DNA from: Castellaniella sp.
GTDB lineage: Bacteria; Pseudomonadota; Gammaproteobacteria; Burkholderiales; Burkholderiaceae_B
Reading direction: 5' to 3'
DNA: 33,136 nt
Assembly: GCF_004321985.1 (NCBI RefSeq)
Contig: NZ_SCQN01000012.1
Location: forward strand, 1-33,136
The first letter of the stretch is position 1. Each line of letters starts with the position of its first letter. The notes beneath the pieces are model-generated. The model saw nothing but the letters and a program-made list of their open reading frames with translations. It was not told where the DNA came from and searched no databases. Of the stretch, positions 15,947 to 24,270 are shown piece by piece. The position numbers and the translations under genes were made by a program.

Positions 15947-17197
15947 ATGATGAAAGACACTCTTGCCCCGGACCCTGTGGCCCCCCTGGCGACAGCGCCT
16001 GTTCCCGTGTCGTCGAGGCAAGATGGTGTCGCCTTTCGGGTGCTGGGCGCCATCAGCGCAACCCACCTGATCAACGACATGATGCAGTCGGTGCTGGTGG
16101 CCATCTACCCGGTGCTTCAGGGAAATTTCGACCTCAGCTTCGTACAGATCGGTTTCATCACGCTGGCCTATCAGTTTTCGGCTTCGTTGCTCCAGCCTCT
16201 GATCGGACGCTATACCGATCGCCGGCCGTTGCCCTACTCGCTGCCGGTGGGTATGGGTTCGACATGCTGCGGCCTCTTGCTGTTGTCGCTGGCTGGCAGC
16301 TTTCCGATTGTCCTGTTGGCGGCCATGATGGTGGGCGCTGGTTCGTCGGTGTTTCACCCAGAATCGTCGCGCGTGGCGCGCATGGCTTCGTCGGGGCACC
16401 CCGGGCTGGCGCAGGCCATCTTCCAGGTCGGCGGCAACGTGGGAACCTCCATCGGGCCGCTTCTGGCCGCCTTGCTCATCGTGCCGCGCGGCCAGGGCAG
16501 CGTGGCTTGGGTTGCGCTGGCCGCTCTGCTGGGGATCTGCATCCTGATTGGTGTCAGCCGCTGGTATGCGGCCAATCTGACCAGTGCACGAGGACGCACT
16601 TCCCTGCATAGCACCAACAATGGATTGAGCAGCCACCAGGTTCGCCGCGCCATGGGCGTACTGATGCTATTGCTCTTCAGCAAATACTTCTACCTTGCCA
16701 GCCTGGGTAGCTATTTCACGTTCTTCCTGATGGATCGATTTTCCCTGGAAGTCCAGCAGGCGCAGTATTGCCTCTTCGTATTCTTCGCGGGCGTGGCCAC
16801 CGGAACTCTGGCGGGCGGACCGTTCGGTGACCGCCTGGGCCGCAAGCGCGTCATCCTGTGGTCGATTCTGGGCACGGCGCCCTTTTCCCTGATTCTTCCG
16901 TATGCGAATCTGTACTGGACGCTGATCCTGGTGTTTTGTGCCGGATTGATGATCGCATCAGCCTTCCCTGCCATCATCGTTTACGCACAAGAGCTCATGC
17001 CGGGCAAGACGGGCACCGTATCTGGCCTGTTCTTTGGCCTGGCATTCGGTCTGGGCGGGATAGGTGCCGCGATTCTGGGCAAGCTGGCCGATGCGACCAG
17101 CATCGCCTTCGTCTACCATGTGTGCGCGTTCCTGCCGTTGTTGGGGCTGGCGGCCTTCCTGTTGCCCGACATGCGGCTGCATCGGGCCAGGACATGA
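15947..17197 (+). CDS. fsr: MFS transporter, fosmidomycin-resistance (Fsr) type exporter
   Basis: A 416-residue inner-membrane protein with about twelve hydrophobic segments. It tracks remembered E. coli Fsr closely: LGAISATHLINDMMQSVLVAIYP at residues about 33-55, VFHPESSRVARMASSGHPGLAQA, FQVGGNVGTSIGPLLA, LLLFSKYFYLASLGSYFTFF, GDRLGRKRVI, and SGLFFGLAFGLGGIGAAILG. Fsr expels fosmidomycin in E. coli by proton exchange; the natural substrate here is unknown. ATG occurs at both 15947 and 15950 with no strong ribosome site. The stop overlaps the next MFS gene by ATGA, so the two are co-translated. Confidence 0.88.
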   Translation: MMKDTLAPDPVAPLATAPVPVSSRQDGVAFRVLGAISATHLINDMMQSVLVAIYPVLQGNFDLSFVQIGFITLAYQFSASLLQPLIGRYTDRRPLPYSLPVGMGSTCCGLLLLSLAGSFPIVLLAAMMVGAGSSVFHPESSRVARMASSGHPGLAQAIFQVGGNVGTSIGPLLAALLIVPRGQGSVAWVALAALLGICILIGVSRWYAANLTSARGRTSLHSTNNGLSSHQVRRAMGVLMLLLFSKYFYLASLGSYFTFFLMDRFSLEVQQAQYCLFVFFAGVATGTLAGGPFGDRLGRKRVILWSILGTAPFSLILPYANLYWTLILVFCAGLMIASAFPAIIVYAQELMPGKTGTVSGLFFGLAFGLGGIGAAILGKLADATSIAFVYHVCAFLPLLGLAAFLLPDMRLHRART

Positions 17198-18438
17198 GCA
17201 GCAGCCAGAAGAACCGTCCGAGCCTTGCCATGTGGCTGACGGCAGCGAGCCTGCTATTGCTGGCGGCGAATCTTCGGCCCCTGTTCTCCAGCATGTCGGT
17301 CCTGTTGCCCGATCTGACCCGGGGGCTGGGCCTGAACAATGCCCAAGCCGGCTACCTGACCACTCTGCCGGTGCTCTGCATGGGGTTGTTCGCACCGCTC
17401 GCACCCCGCCTGGCGCAGCGCATCGGCATCGAGCGCACCCTGTTTCTCGTGCTGATCTGCATCGTGCTCGGGGTCGGCCTTCGTGGTTCCGTTGGCGTCA
17501 CGGGTCTGTTCGCAGGTACGGCGCTGGCCGGCGCGGGCATTGCGCTGGGCAATGTGTTGCTTCCCAGCCTGGTCAAGCGCGACTATGCGCGGCAAGCAGC
17601 CCTGATGACCGGTCTCTACACCATGAGCCTGGTGGGTGGTGCCTCGCTGGGCGCTGCTGCAACGCTGCCGCTGGTCCACGGTCTGGGTCTTGATTGGGCC
17701 GGAGGCCTGGCGCTATGGGCGATCCCGGCCGCCCTGGCACTGTTTGCCTGGGCACCCGTCGCTTTGCGTGGTGAAGGCTACAGTTCCGGCCGGCGACGTA
17801 CCCGGCCCGTGCGTGGGTTGCACCGTGACGGCCTGGCCTGGGCCGTGACCGTGTTCATGGGCCTGCAATCAGCGTTGGCTTACAGCGTCATGGGATGGAT
17901 GGCGCCGATCCTCCGGGATCGCGGCATGAGCGGGACCGAGGCCGGCCTGGTGACCTCGATTTCCATCTTCACACAAGTGGTCTCCTGTTTGCTGGTTCCC
18001 CTGCTGGCAAGCCGTTTCCGTGACCAGCGCGTGCTAGCCGTCATCCTGACGTTGGTTACGACCCTTGCGCTGGTCGGCATGACTGCTGGGCCGCTTCCAA
18101 TGGTCTGGCTGCTGGCCTTCATCCAGGGAATCGGCCAGGGCGGGATGTTTGCGCTGGCGTTGATGCTGATTGTGTTGCGGTCACCGGATTCCGACGTCGC
18201 AGCGCACTTGTCCGGCATGTCGCAGACGAGCGGCTACCTCCTGGCATGTCTGGGGCCGTTGCTGATCGGGCTGTTGCATCAGTGGACGGGCAGCTTTCAT
18301 GCCGCATCGGCGCTGATGGCCGTCTTGGGAACGATTTCTGGGGTGGCCGGGTGGCTGGCTGGCCGCAATGCACTGGTCAGGGCGCAGGTCGTCGAGCTCG
18401 CCGATACGCAGGATGCGCCGGGCCGATCACCCGGCTGA
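17194..18438 (+). CDS. MFS transporter, CynX/NimT family
   Basis: A 414-residue inner-membrane transporter with about twelve hydrophobic segments. The N-terminal [22 protein letters not shown] and [26 protein letters not shown] are typical of the CynX/NimT (YeaN) branch, which includes cyanate and nitroimidazole transporters. Substrate cannot be told from sequence. The start ATG at 17194 overlaps the fsr stop (ATGA, 17194-17197), so it is translated from the same message. The 3' end overlaps the convergent fabB stop region by 12 bases, leaving no room for a terminator between them. The C-terminal about 25 residues ([20 protein letters not shown]) are polar and cytosolic. Confidence 0.85.
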   Translation: MSSSQKNRPSLAMWLTAASLLLLAANLRPLFSSMSVLLPDLTRGLGLNNAQAGYLTTLPVLCMGLFAPLAPRLAQRIGIERTLFLVLICIVLGVGLRGSVGVTGLFAGTALAGAGIALGNVLLPSLVKRDYARQAALMTGLYTMSLVGGASLGAAATLPLVHGLGLDWAGGLALWAIPAALALFAWAPVALRGEGYSSGRRRTRPVRGLHRDGLAWAVTVFMGLQSALAYSVMGWMAPILRDRGMSGTEAGLVTSISIFTQVVSCLLVPLLASRFRDQRVLAVILTLVTTLALVGMTAGPLPMVWLLAFIQGIGQGGMFALALMLIVLRSPDSDVAAHLSGMSQTSGYLLACLGPLLIGLLHQWTGSFHAASALMAVLGTISGVAGWLAGRNALVRAQVVELADTQDAPGRSPG

Positions 18439-19653
18439 CAGTCCAGCGCGAGAGAACACCAGCGTGGCGTTGGTGCCGCCAAAACCGAAGCTGTTGGACA
18501 GTGCCGTCTGGATATCGGCTTGCGTCACTGGCTCGCGCAGGATGTTCATGCCCTCTGCGGCGGGGTCCAGCTTTTCGATATTGGCGGAAGCGGCCACGAA
18601 ACCGTGCTTCATCATGAGCAGCGTGTAGACGGCCTCGTTGACCCCTGCGGCTCCCAGTGCATGACCCGAAAGCGATTTGGTCGAAGCGATCCAGGGCTGA
18701 TCATCGCCAAAAACCGTACGGATGGCTTCGAGCTCCTTCACGTCGCCGACCGGAGTGCTGGTCCCGTGCGTATTAATGTAGTCAATCTTCGTGTGCACGG
18801 TGCTCAGTGCCTCACGCATGCAGCGCACGGCCCCTTCGCCGGACGGCGCTACCATGTCGTACCCGTCGGAAGTCGCGCCATAGCCCACGATTTCGGCCAA
18901 GATGTTGGCACCGCGCGCCTTGGCGTGCTCATATTCCTCGACGACCACGATTCCGCCGCCGCCCGAGATCACGAACCCATCGCGGTCGGCATCATAGGTG
19001 CGGGATGCCCGTTCCGGTGTGTCGTTGTACCGCGTCGACAACGCACCCATGGCGTCGAACATGAATGACAGCGACCAGTGTTCTTCCTCGGCACCGCCGG
19101 CGAACACGATGTCTTGCCGGCCCAACTGAATCTGTTCCATTGCATTACCGATACAGTGGGCGCTGGTGGAGCATGCCGAACTGATCGAGTAGTTGACACC
19201 CTTGATTTGCGCACCGGTAGCCAGACACGCCGAAACGCCACTGGCCATCGCTTTGGTCACCATGTAGGGCCCCACGCGGCGCACGCCCTTTTCGTGCAGC
19301 GTCTGGATTCCATCGTAGATCGAAGAATGCGAGGCGCCCCCGGCTCCTACGATCAATCCGGTCCGCGGATTCGAGACTTGGTCTGGAGTCAGCCCCGCAT
19401 CCTGGATGGCTTCCTGCATGGCAAGCCAAGCGTATGCGTGGCCGTTGGCCATGAAGCGTGACAGCTTCCGGTCGATAAGCTCCAGCGCGTTCAGGTGGAT
19501 GGAACCGGCCACCTGCGAGCGCAACCCCTGCTTGGCGTATTCCGGCTGAAAAGTGATCCCGGATCGGCCGTGGCGCAAGCTGTCGAGAACTTCAGCCTGG
19601 TTGTTGCCCAAGCTGGATACGATACCCATGCCAGTGACGACCACACGACGCAT
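18427..19653 (-). CDS. fabB: 3-oxoacyl-[ACP] synthase I (KAS I) FabB
   Basis: A 408-residue thiolase-fold condensing enzyme. The start [16 protein letters not shown] is classical. The nucleophile is Cys161 in [18 protein letters not shown]. The catalytic histidines are His296 ([11 protein letters not shown]) and His331 ([12 protein letters not shown]), with Lys326. The wording [20 protein letters not shown] and [14 protein letters not shown] marks FabB rather than FabF. It elongates cis-3-decenoyl-ACP made by FabA and so commits carbon to unsaturated fatty acids without oxygen. The gene lies 11 bases after fabA, forming a fabA-fabB operon. Its end overlaps the convergent MFS gene by 12 bases. 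Confidence 0.96.
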   Translation of the reverse strand: MRRVVVTGMGIVSSLGNNQAEVLDSLRHGRSGITFQPEYAKQGLRSQVAGSIHLNALELIDRKLSRFMANGHAYAWLAMQEAIQDAGLTPDQVSNPRTGLIVGAGGASHSSIYDGIQTLHEKGVRRVGPYMVTKAMASGVSACLATGAQIKGVNYSISSACSTSAHCIGNAMEQIQLGRQDIVFAGGAEEEHWSLSFMFDAMGALSTRYNDTPERASRTYDADRDGFVISGGGGIVVVEEYEHAKARGANILAEIVGYGATSDGYDMVAPSGEGAVRCMREALSTVHTKIDYINTHGTSTPVGDVKELEAIRTVFGDDQPWIASTKSLSGHALGAAGVNEAVYTLLMMKHGFVAASANIEKLDPAAEGMNILREPVTQADIQTALSNSFGFGGTNATLVFSRAGLSAG

Positions 19654-19664
19654 GATCGAATCTC

Positions 19665-20177
19665 CTAGAAATTGTCCGTGCGCGTGAATAATCCTACGCG
19701 CAGATCGTGGGCCACGTAGATCTCGTGATCATCGACCTCCATGCGGGCGTCCGCAAACCCCATGACGAGCTTGCGCATCATCACGCGCTTCATGTCGATC
19801 CTGTACCGTACCAGGTGCGCCTTGGGCAGGACCTGGCCGGTGAATTTGACTTCGCCCACACCCAGCGCCCGACCGCGACCCTGTCCGCCGCAGCATCCCA
19901 GGAAAAATCCGACCAGCTGCCACATGGCGTCCAGCCCAAGGCAGCCAGGCATGACGGGGTCGCCCTGGAAATGGCAGCCGAAGAACCACATATCAGGACG
20001 GATGTCGAGTTCGGCGATGATTTCGCCCTTGCCGTGCAGTCCGCCTTTGTCGTCGATATGCACGATCCGGTCGAACATCAACATAGGCGGCAGCGGCAGC
20101 TGTGCATTGCCAGGACCGAAGAGTTCGCCCCGGCCACATGCCAGCAGTTCGTCGTAGCTATAGCTGTTCTTTTGCAT
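19665..20177 (-). CDS. fabA: 3-hydroxydecanoyl-[ACP] dehydratase/isomerase FabA
   Basis: A 170-residue hot-dog fold enzyme, normal length. Active-site His69 lies in [21 protein letters not shown] and the partner Asp83 follows in GLDAMWQL. FabA dehydrates 3-hydroxydecanoyl-ACP and isomerises the product to the cis-3 form, which FabB then extends. [24 protein letters not shown] is also typical. A GGGAAACC ribosome site lies just before the ATG. On the minus strand a TATACT (20251-20246) could be the -10 box of a fabAB promoter, but no clear -35 is seen. The upstream neighbour is a secreted FlhE-like protein 114 bases away. Confidence 0.96.
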   Translation of the reverse strand: MQKNSYSYDELLACGRGELFGPGNAQLPLPPMLMFDRIVHIDDKGGLHGKGEIIAELDIRPDMWFFGCHFQGDPVMPGCLGLDAMWQLVGFFLGCCGGQGRGRALGVGEVKFTGQVLPKAHLVRYRIDMKRVMMRKLVMGFADARMEVDDHEIYVAHDLRVGLFTRTDNF

Positions 20178-20291
20178 GGTTTCCCGTGAGAATACCAGAG
20201 GAACCTGAGAGCACCTCTGCTGCTATCGATAATAGTAAGCCGACAAGTATAACGCGTCGGGGTTGGCCGCCACCCACTTGCCGCGCTGCGG

Positions 20292-20759
20292 TCACCTGCG
20301 GGTGACGCTGACGTACCAGACTGTCACAGTTCCACGCACGAAGAGCGGAGGATGATCCGGACCCCACTGCACAACCCGGTGGACCAGCCACAGCGGGCCC
20401 GATGCCGAACGACCGTCGAAGGTGTGGGTCTCGATGCTACGGCCAACCACGGGCACGCACGGCCCGGTGGGCGACCCCCAGCACAGGTCGGTTGCGACCG
20501 CTGCCGGCCCGTCATATTGGCGGGACGCGAAAACCCCGACAATGGTCGCGCCCAGTGGTACGGTAGAGCCTGGCGCCTGCGGCCGGAAAGTCACCGCAAC
20601 CGGTTCCCCCGCTGTTTGCAGCCCAGTGCTGGTCATGTCCCGAGTCCAGGCCAGGCTGGCTGCGCCCGCCGCCGGACCCGCGAGCATCAGGCACAATGAG
20701 AGCGTTGCCCCGATCGTCAGGCCGAATCTCGTCTCGGCTACTCTTTTCACGATAGTCAT
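20292..20759 (-). CDS. Secreted FlhE-like protein
   Basis: A 155-residue exported protein. An N-terminal signal peptide (hydrophobic core about residues 13-30, likely cleavage after AGPAAGA) is followed by a small domain with two cysteines, Cys93 and Cys101, spaced LCWGSPTGPCVPVVG. The pattern of two Cys, then a Gly, THTF, GPLWLV and a final VRGTVTVWY resembles the remembered FlhE sequence of Salmonella and E. coli, a periplasmic protein from the flagellar flhBAE operon. No flagellar gene is near, so the role here is unknown. An alternative ATG at 20795 has an AGGTG ribosome site but would give an overlong signal region. A 6-bp inverted repeat (20291-20306) spans the stop. The family call is from motif spacing only. 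Confidence 0.55.
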   Translation of the reverse strand: MTIVKRVAETRFGLTIGATLSLCLMLAGPAAGAASLAWTRDMTSTGLQTAGEPVAVTFRPQAPGSTVPLGATIVGVFASRQYDGPAAVATDLCWGSPTGPCVPVVGRSIETHTFDGRSASGPLWLVHRVVQWGPDHPPLFVRGTVTVWYVSVTRR

Positions 20760-20804
20760 TTTCCGCGAGAACCGCTGTTCGTTCCAATTTATCACCTGAA
20801 AACG

Positions 20805-21575
20805 ATGTGCATCGCTTACCTATCCGTCGGTCACCCTGAGTGGCCGCTGCTGATTGCCGCCAATCGCGACGAGTTTCATAGCCGCGCCAGCAGCCCGGCA
20901 GCGCCCTGGGCTGGCCATCCAACGCTCATCGCCGGGCGCGATCTGGTTGCTGGCGGCACATGGCTTGGTTGGACCCAGCCAGGCCGTTTCGGCTTCCTGA
21001 CCAACTATCGGGAGCCGAGCCATACGCCCCCGCCCAACGCTCCCTCGCGCGGCACGCTGGTCCGGGATTTTCTGCTCGGCGACGACACGGCCGAGGACTA
21101 TCTGCAGGGTATCCTGGCCCACGCGCGGGATTGGGCGGGCTTCAACCTCATCGTTGGCGATCTCGGGGGCGTCTGGTATCTGAGCAACCGGGACCCTGCC
21201 AGTGTCACCCGTCGCCTGACGGGTGGACGGTACGTGCTCTCCAATCACCTGCTGGACACACCATGGCCCAAGGCCACGCGTCTGCGGACTTGCCTGGATG
21301 CGCTGGCTCCAGAGCAATGGGCCGCCAACCCGGATGCTGTGCTGACGGCTCTTCGGGATACGACACAGGCTTCAGGGAATGCACTGCCGGATACCGGCCT
21401 GGAACGTGGATTCGAACAGTTGCTCAGCAGTCCTTTCATCGTCAGCCCCAACTATGGCACGCGATGTTCGACGGTCATTGCCGTCGCGAGCACCGGTGAA
21501 ACGCTGTTTTGCGAGCAGAGCTACAGCCCTGACGGCCAGCCGCGTGAACGCCATGACTGGCGTTTCGGGGAATGA
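20805..21575 (+). CDS. NRDE family protein (TANGO2-like)
   Basis: A 256-residue protein with the family's name-giving motif ANRDEFHSR near residue 18 and the conserved N-terminal Cys2 in MCIAYLSV. Cys2 suggests an N-terminal-nucleophile hydrolase-like fold, as has been proposed for the family. Further family features are GTWLGWTQPGRFGFLTNYRE, SRGTLVRDFL, the motif FNLIVGD and the C-terminal YGTRCSTVIAV. Eukaryotic TANGO2 is linked to heme or lipid handling; the bacterial role is not settled. The gene diverges from the FlhE-like gene and lies 75 bases before yqeY on the same strand. The ribosome site is weak. Confidence 0.85.
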   Translation: MCIAYLSVGHPEWPLLIAANRDEFHSRASSPAAPWAGHPTLIAGRDLVAGGTWLGWTQPGRFGFLTNYREPSHTPPPNAPSRGTLVRDFLLGDDTAEDYLQGILAHARDWAGFNLIVGDLGGVWYLSNRDPASVTRRLTGGRYVLSNHLLDTPWPKATRLRTCLDALAPEQWAANPDAVLTALRDTTQASGNALPDTGLERGFEQLLSSPFIVSPNYGTRCSTVIAVASTGETLFCEQSYSPDGQPRERHDWRFGE

Positions 21576-21650
21576 GACATCGGGTACCGGCGCCGAAAGG
21601 TTTCGCCAGCGGACTAAAATAGCAGCTTCATCGACCACCAGGAAATTGTC

Positions 21651-22112
21651 ATGAGCGCAGGCCTTGCCAGCCGCATCACCGAAGCCGTCAAATCCGCCAT
21701 GCGGGCGCACGACAGTACCCGCCTGAGCACCTTGCGCCTGCTCCAGGCCGCCATCAAGCAGAAGATGGTGGACGAACGCATTGAACCCGACGACGCTGCC
21801 ATCCTGACGATCATCGAAAAGCAGGCGAAGCAGCGGCGCGAGTCCATCACTGCCTACGCAGCGGCAGGACGGCCGGAACATGTCGCCCAGGAACAGGCGG
21901 AACTGGACATCCTGAAGGAATTCCTCCCGCAGGCAGCCAGTGCCGAGGAAGTCGCGAAGGCCATAGAAGGCGCCCTGCAGCAGGCGCAGGCCAAGGGCCT
22001 CCAGGGCGGAGCAGCCATTGGCGCCGTCATGGGCCAACTGAAATCGGTGCTGGCCGGCCGCGTGGATATGGCTGCAGTATCAGCCCAAGTCAGGAAGCGT
22101 CTGGCTCAATGA
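21651..22112 (+). CDS. yqeY: GatB/YqeY domain-containing protein
   Basis: A 153-residue, mostly helical, cytosolic protein, full family length. Motifs: RLSTLRLLQAAIKQKMVDER, the segment with IIEKQAKQRRESITAYAAAGR, ELDILKEFLPQAASAEEV, and GAAIGAVMGQLKSVLAGRVDM with AAVSAQVRKRL at the end. The fold matches the tRNA-binding tail domain of GatB, the amidotransferase subunit, so a role with tRNA or aminoacyl-tRNA is inferred, not shown. AGGAAA lies eight bases upstream of the ATG, and TAAAAT at about 21615 could be a -10 box. In many proteobacteria yqeY adjoins rpsU and dnaG; that is not so here. Confidence 0.9.
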   Translation: MSAGLASRITEAVKSAMRAHDSTRLSTLRLLQAAIKQKMVDERIEPDDAAILTIIEKQAKQRRESITAYAAAGRPEHVAQEQAELDILKEFLPQAASAEEVAKAIEGALQQAQAKGLQGGAAIGAVMGQLKSVLAGRVDMAAVSAQVRKRLAQ

Positions 22113-22174
22113 TCGGTTTCAGGTCCCGGGATTGGAGTGACTGAGCCAGTGCCGGGATCGAACGTGTCCGCCGC

Positions 22175-23170
22175 TCAGCCGGCGACAGCCTCGTGCAGCT
22201 CGGTGGGCCGCAACGGCTCACCGAGGCGCAAGCGTTCCACCAGATCTGGATTGTTGACGAACGCTTTTCCGAATGCCACGGCCTCTCCCAGGCCGGCATC
22301 AATGGCCCGTAGGGCCGAGTCCGCGTCGTAACCTTCGTTCAACACCAGCGGCCCATGGAAGGATTCCCGGATGATGGGGGTCAGCGAGTCTTGGCCGCGG
22401 TGTTCACGCACGCAGACGAACGCGACCCGGCGACGGCCCAGTTCATGGGCAACATACCGAAAAAGCCCCTGTGGATCCGAGTCGCGCATATCGTGCCGGT
22501 CGCCCCGCGGAGACAGGTGCAGACCGACGCAGCCCGCGCCCCATACCCCAATGCAGACATCCACGATTTCCAGGAGGAAGCGGCTCCGGTTGACAACGGA
22601 ACCGCCATATTCATCACGCCGGCGGTTTGATCCGTCGTGCAGAAACTGATCAATCAGGTAGCCGTCGCCGGCATGAATCTGCACACCGTCAAAGCCTGCT
22701 TGCCGTGCATGGCGGGCCGCCTGGTCGAAATCGGCCACGATCCGGTGAATTTCAGCCGGATGCAGGCAGCGCGGCACCACGAAGGCGCCGGGGCCGCCGC
22801 AAGCGATGGCGCTGGGCGCTACTGGCATCTCGCCGGATAGGTATTCCGGGTCAGATACCCGACCCGCATGCCAGAGCCGCAGGAAGATTCGGCCGCCTTG
22901 GTCGTGGACCGCATCGGTGACCGCGCGCCAGCCCTGTACCTGGGCAGAGTTCCAGATCCCCGGCGTATCGGGGTATCCGACGCCCAACGGCGATACCGAA
23001 GTGGCATCCGTGATGATCAGGCCGGCCGAGGCGCGCCTTGCGTAATAGACCCGCGCTTCGTCACCGGGTACGCGGCGTCGGACAGCGCGCGCGCAGGCGG
23101 TTGGCGCCATGATGATGCGGTTGCTCATCTTCACATCGCCCATCTGCAACGGGTCAAACAAACTTGTCAT
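22175..23170 (-). CDS. NADH:flavin oxidoreductase / Old Yellow Enzyme family with divergent active site
   Basis: A 331-residue TIM-barrel flavoprotein homologue, slightly shorter than typical (about 360). The fold is clear: MTSLFDPLQMGDVKMSNRI, TDATSVSPLGVGYPDTPGIW, PVAPSAI, YGGSVVNRSRFLLE, GLHLSPRGD, NEGYDADSA and the phosphate-binding AVAFGKAFVNNPDL. However, several residues normally fixed for FMN or substrate binding differ. MAPLTRxRA is MAPTACARA (residues 21-29), the glutamine of LQLW is Arg98, and the catalytic HxxN is His166-Ala-Gly-Asp169. Tyr171 is kept. Function may therefore differ from ordinary ene-reduction. Start 23170 is the family start; a frame to 23224 adds a non-family stretch. 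No ribosome site is obvious. It diverges from the amino acid transporter operon. Confidence 0.85.
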   Translation of the reverse strand: MTSLFDPLQMGDVKMSNRIIMAPTACARAVRRRVPGDEARVYYARRASAGLIITDATSVSPLGVGYPDTPGIWNSAQVQGWRAVTDAVHDQGGRIFLRLWHAGRVSDPEYLSGEMPVAPSAIACGGPGAFVVPRCLHPAEIHRIVADFDQAARHARQAGFDGVQIHAGDGYLIDQFLHDGSNRRRDEYGGSVVNRSRFLLEIVDVCIGVWGAGCVGLHLSPRGDRHDMRDSDPQGLFRYVAHELGRRRVAFVCVREHRGQDSLTPIIRESFHGPLVLNEGYDADSALRAIDAGLGEAVAFGKAFVNNPDLVERLRLGEPLRPTELHEAVAG

Positions 23171-23406
23171 ATCATGCGGTGGAAACAAGAAGAAAATGGC
23201 TCGCCCGCGCATGTTTTGTTGCAACGCACAACCGCGACACCAAAAGTCGAAGAAAATCCATCAGGGTTTTTACCAGATTTTCATCAAGATGACTATGCCA
23301 CAGGTATGACCCAGGCTCAAGCATTCCCCTGCTCTGTGCTGGCAATATTAGGCCACATGCAATAATTGCGCTTTCTCAGCTTGTCGTTTCTGAAAGGATT
23401 CTGTCC

Positions 23407-24222
23407 ATGGTGATTTCCATTGCTAGGCGGGTGGCCTTCTGTGCCGCCTTGGCGCTGGCAGGCCTGGCTACTGCCGCGACTGGGGCCACTCTGAAAATCG
23501 GCACTGAGGGCGGCTACCCGCCCTGGAGCATGGTGGATGCCAATGGCAAAGTAACCGGTTTTGATGCCGACGTGGGCCACGCAATCTGCAAAAAGCTCGA
23601 CATGAAATGTCGTTTCGTGGTGCAGGCTTTCGACAGTCTGATTCCGTCGCTGCAGGCAGAGCGCTTCGACCTCGTGATCTCAGGCCTGTCGGTGACGGCC
23701 GAGCGGGCCAAGGCCATCGCCTTCAGCATCCCCTACGCCACTGAAGACTCCGCGTTCGTGGTGCCCGCGGGCAGCCCGCTGGTCAAGGCGGCCGACCAGG
23801 CTGCGCTCTTCAAAGATCTGGCCGGCAAGACCGTCGGGGTCCAGAGCGGCACCACGCAGGGCGCTTTCCTTCAGAAGCACGCGCCCGATCTGAAGCTCAA
23901 GACCTATGAGACTCAGGACCAGATGCAGATCGACCTTTCCGCTGGCCGGCTGGATGCGACCTTCTCCGAAGTCACGCCGCAAAGCCAGTTTCTGAATACC
24001 GCCGGGAAAGGCAAGTTCGCGATGTCCGACGTGGTGATCAAAAGCAACGCCGACCCGGCGATTCTGGGACAGGGCATTGGGGCAGGCATCAATCAGAAAA
24101 ATACCTCGCTCAAGCAGAAGGTCGACAAGGCCCTTTGCGAATTGATTACCGACGGATCGATCAAAGCCTCCAGCGAGAAGTGGTTCGGCGTCGACCTGTC
24201 GAACTACCGAGCCTGCAAGTAA
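23407..24222 (+). CDS. Polar amino acid ABC transporter substrate-binding protein (ArgT/HisJ type)
   Basis: A 271-residue periplasmic binding protein with a signal peptide (hydrophobic about residues 9-24, cleavage near ATGA). The mature N-terminus LKIGTEGGYPPWSMVDANGK is typical of lysine/arginine/ornithine, histidine and opine binding proteins. So are FDADVGHAICKKLDMKCRF, FDSLIPSLQAERFDLVISGLS and TVGVQSGTTQG. The two cysteines in CKKLDMKC match the HisJ/ArgT disulfide. AAGGA lies eight bases before the ATG. An 11-base palindrome, GCAATAATTGC (23359-23369), upstream could be an operator. Two permease genes follow, the first after a hairpin. Confidence 0.9.
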   Translation: MVISIARRVAFCAALALAGLATAATGATLKIGTEGGYPPWSMVDANGKVTGFDADVGHAICKKLDMKCRFVVQAFDSLIPSLQAERFDLVISGLSVTAERAKAIAFSIPYATEDSAFVVPAGSPLVKAADQAALFKDLAGKTVGVQSGTTQGAFLQKHAPDLKLKTYETQDQMQIDLSAGRLDATFSEVTPQSQFLNTAGKGKFAMSDVVIKSNADPAILGQGIGAGINQKNTSLKQKVDKALCELITDGSIKASSEKWFGVDLSNYRACK

Positions 24223-24233
24223 TCCTGTGCCGT

Positions 24234-24261
24234 CAGGCTGGAGCCGTTACGCTCCAGCCTG
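24234..24261 (+). terminator. Intercistronic hairpin between binding-protein and permease genes
   Basis: CAGGCTGGAGC (24234-24244) pairs perfectly with GCTCCAGCCTG (24251-24261) around CGTTAC and is followed by TTT. It starts 12 bases after the binding-protein stop and ends nine bases before the permease ATG. It likely causes partial termination or protects the upstream message, giving more binding protein than permease. Confidence 0.65.
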
Positions 24262-24270
24262 TTTCCCGCC

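Noticed and set aside
22113-22174. Terminator between yqeY and the convergent Old Yellow Enzyme gene
   Set aside because: Only 4-5 bp stems are visible; not enough to call.
23218-23225. Palindrome GTTGCAAC between the Old Yellow Enzyme gene and the amino acid transporter
   Set aside because: Eight bases is too short to claim an operator without further copies.
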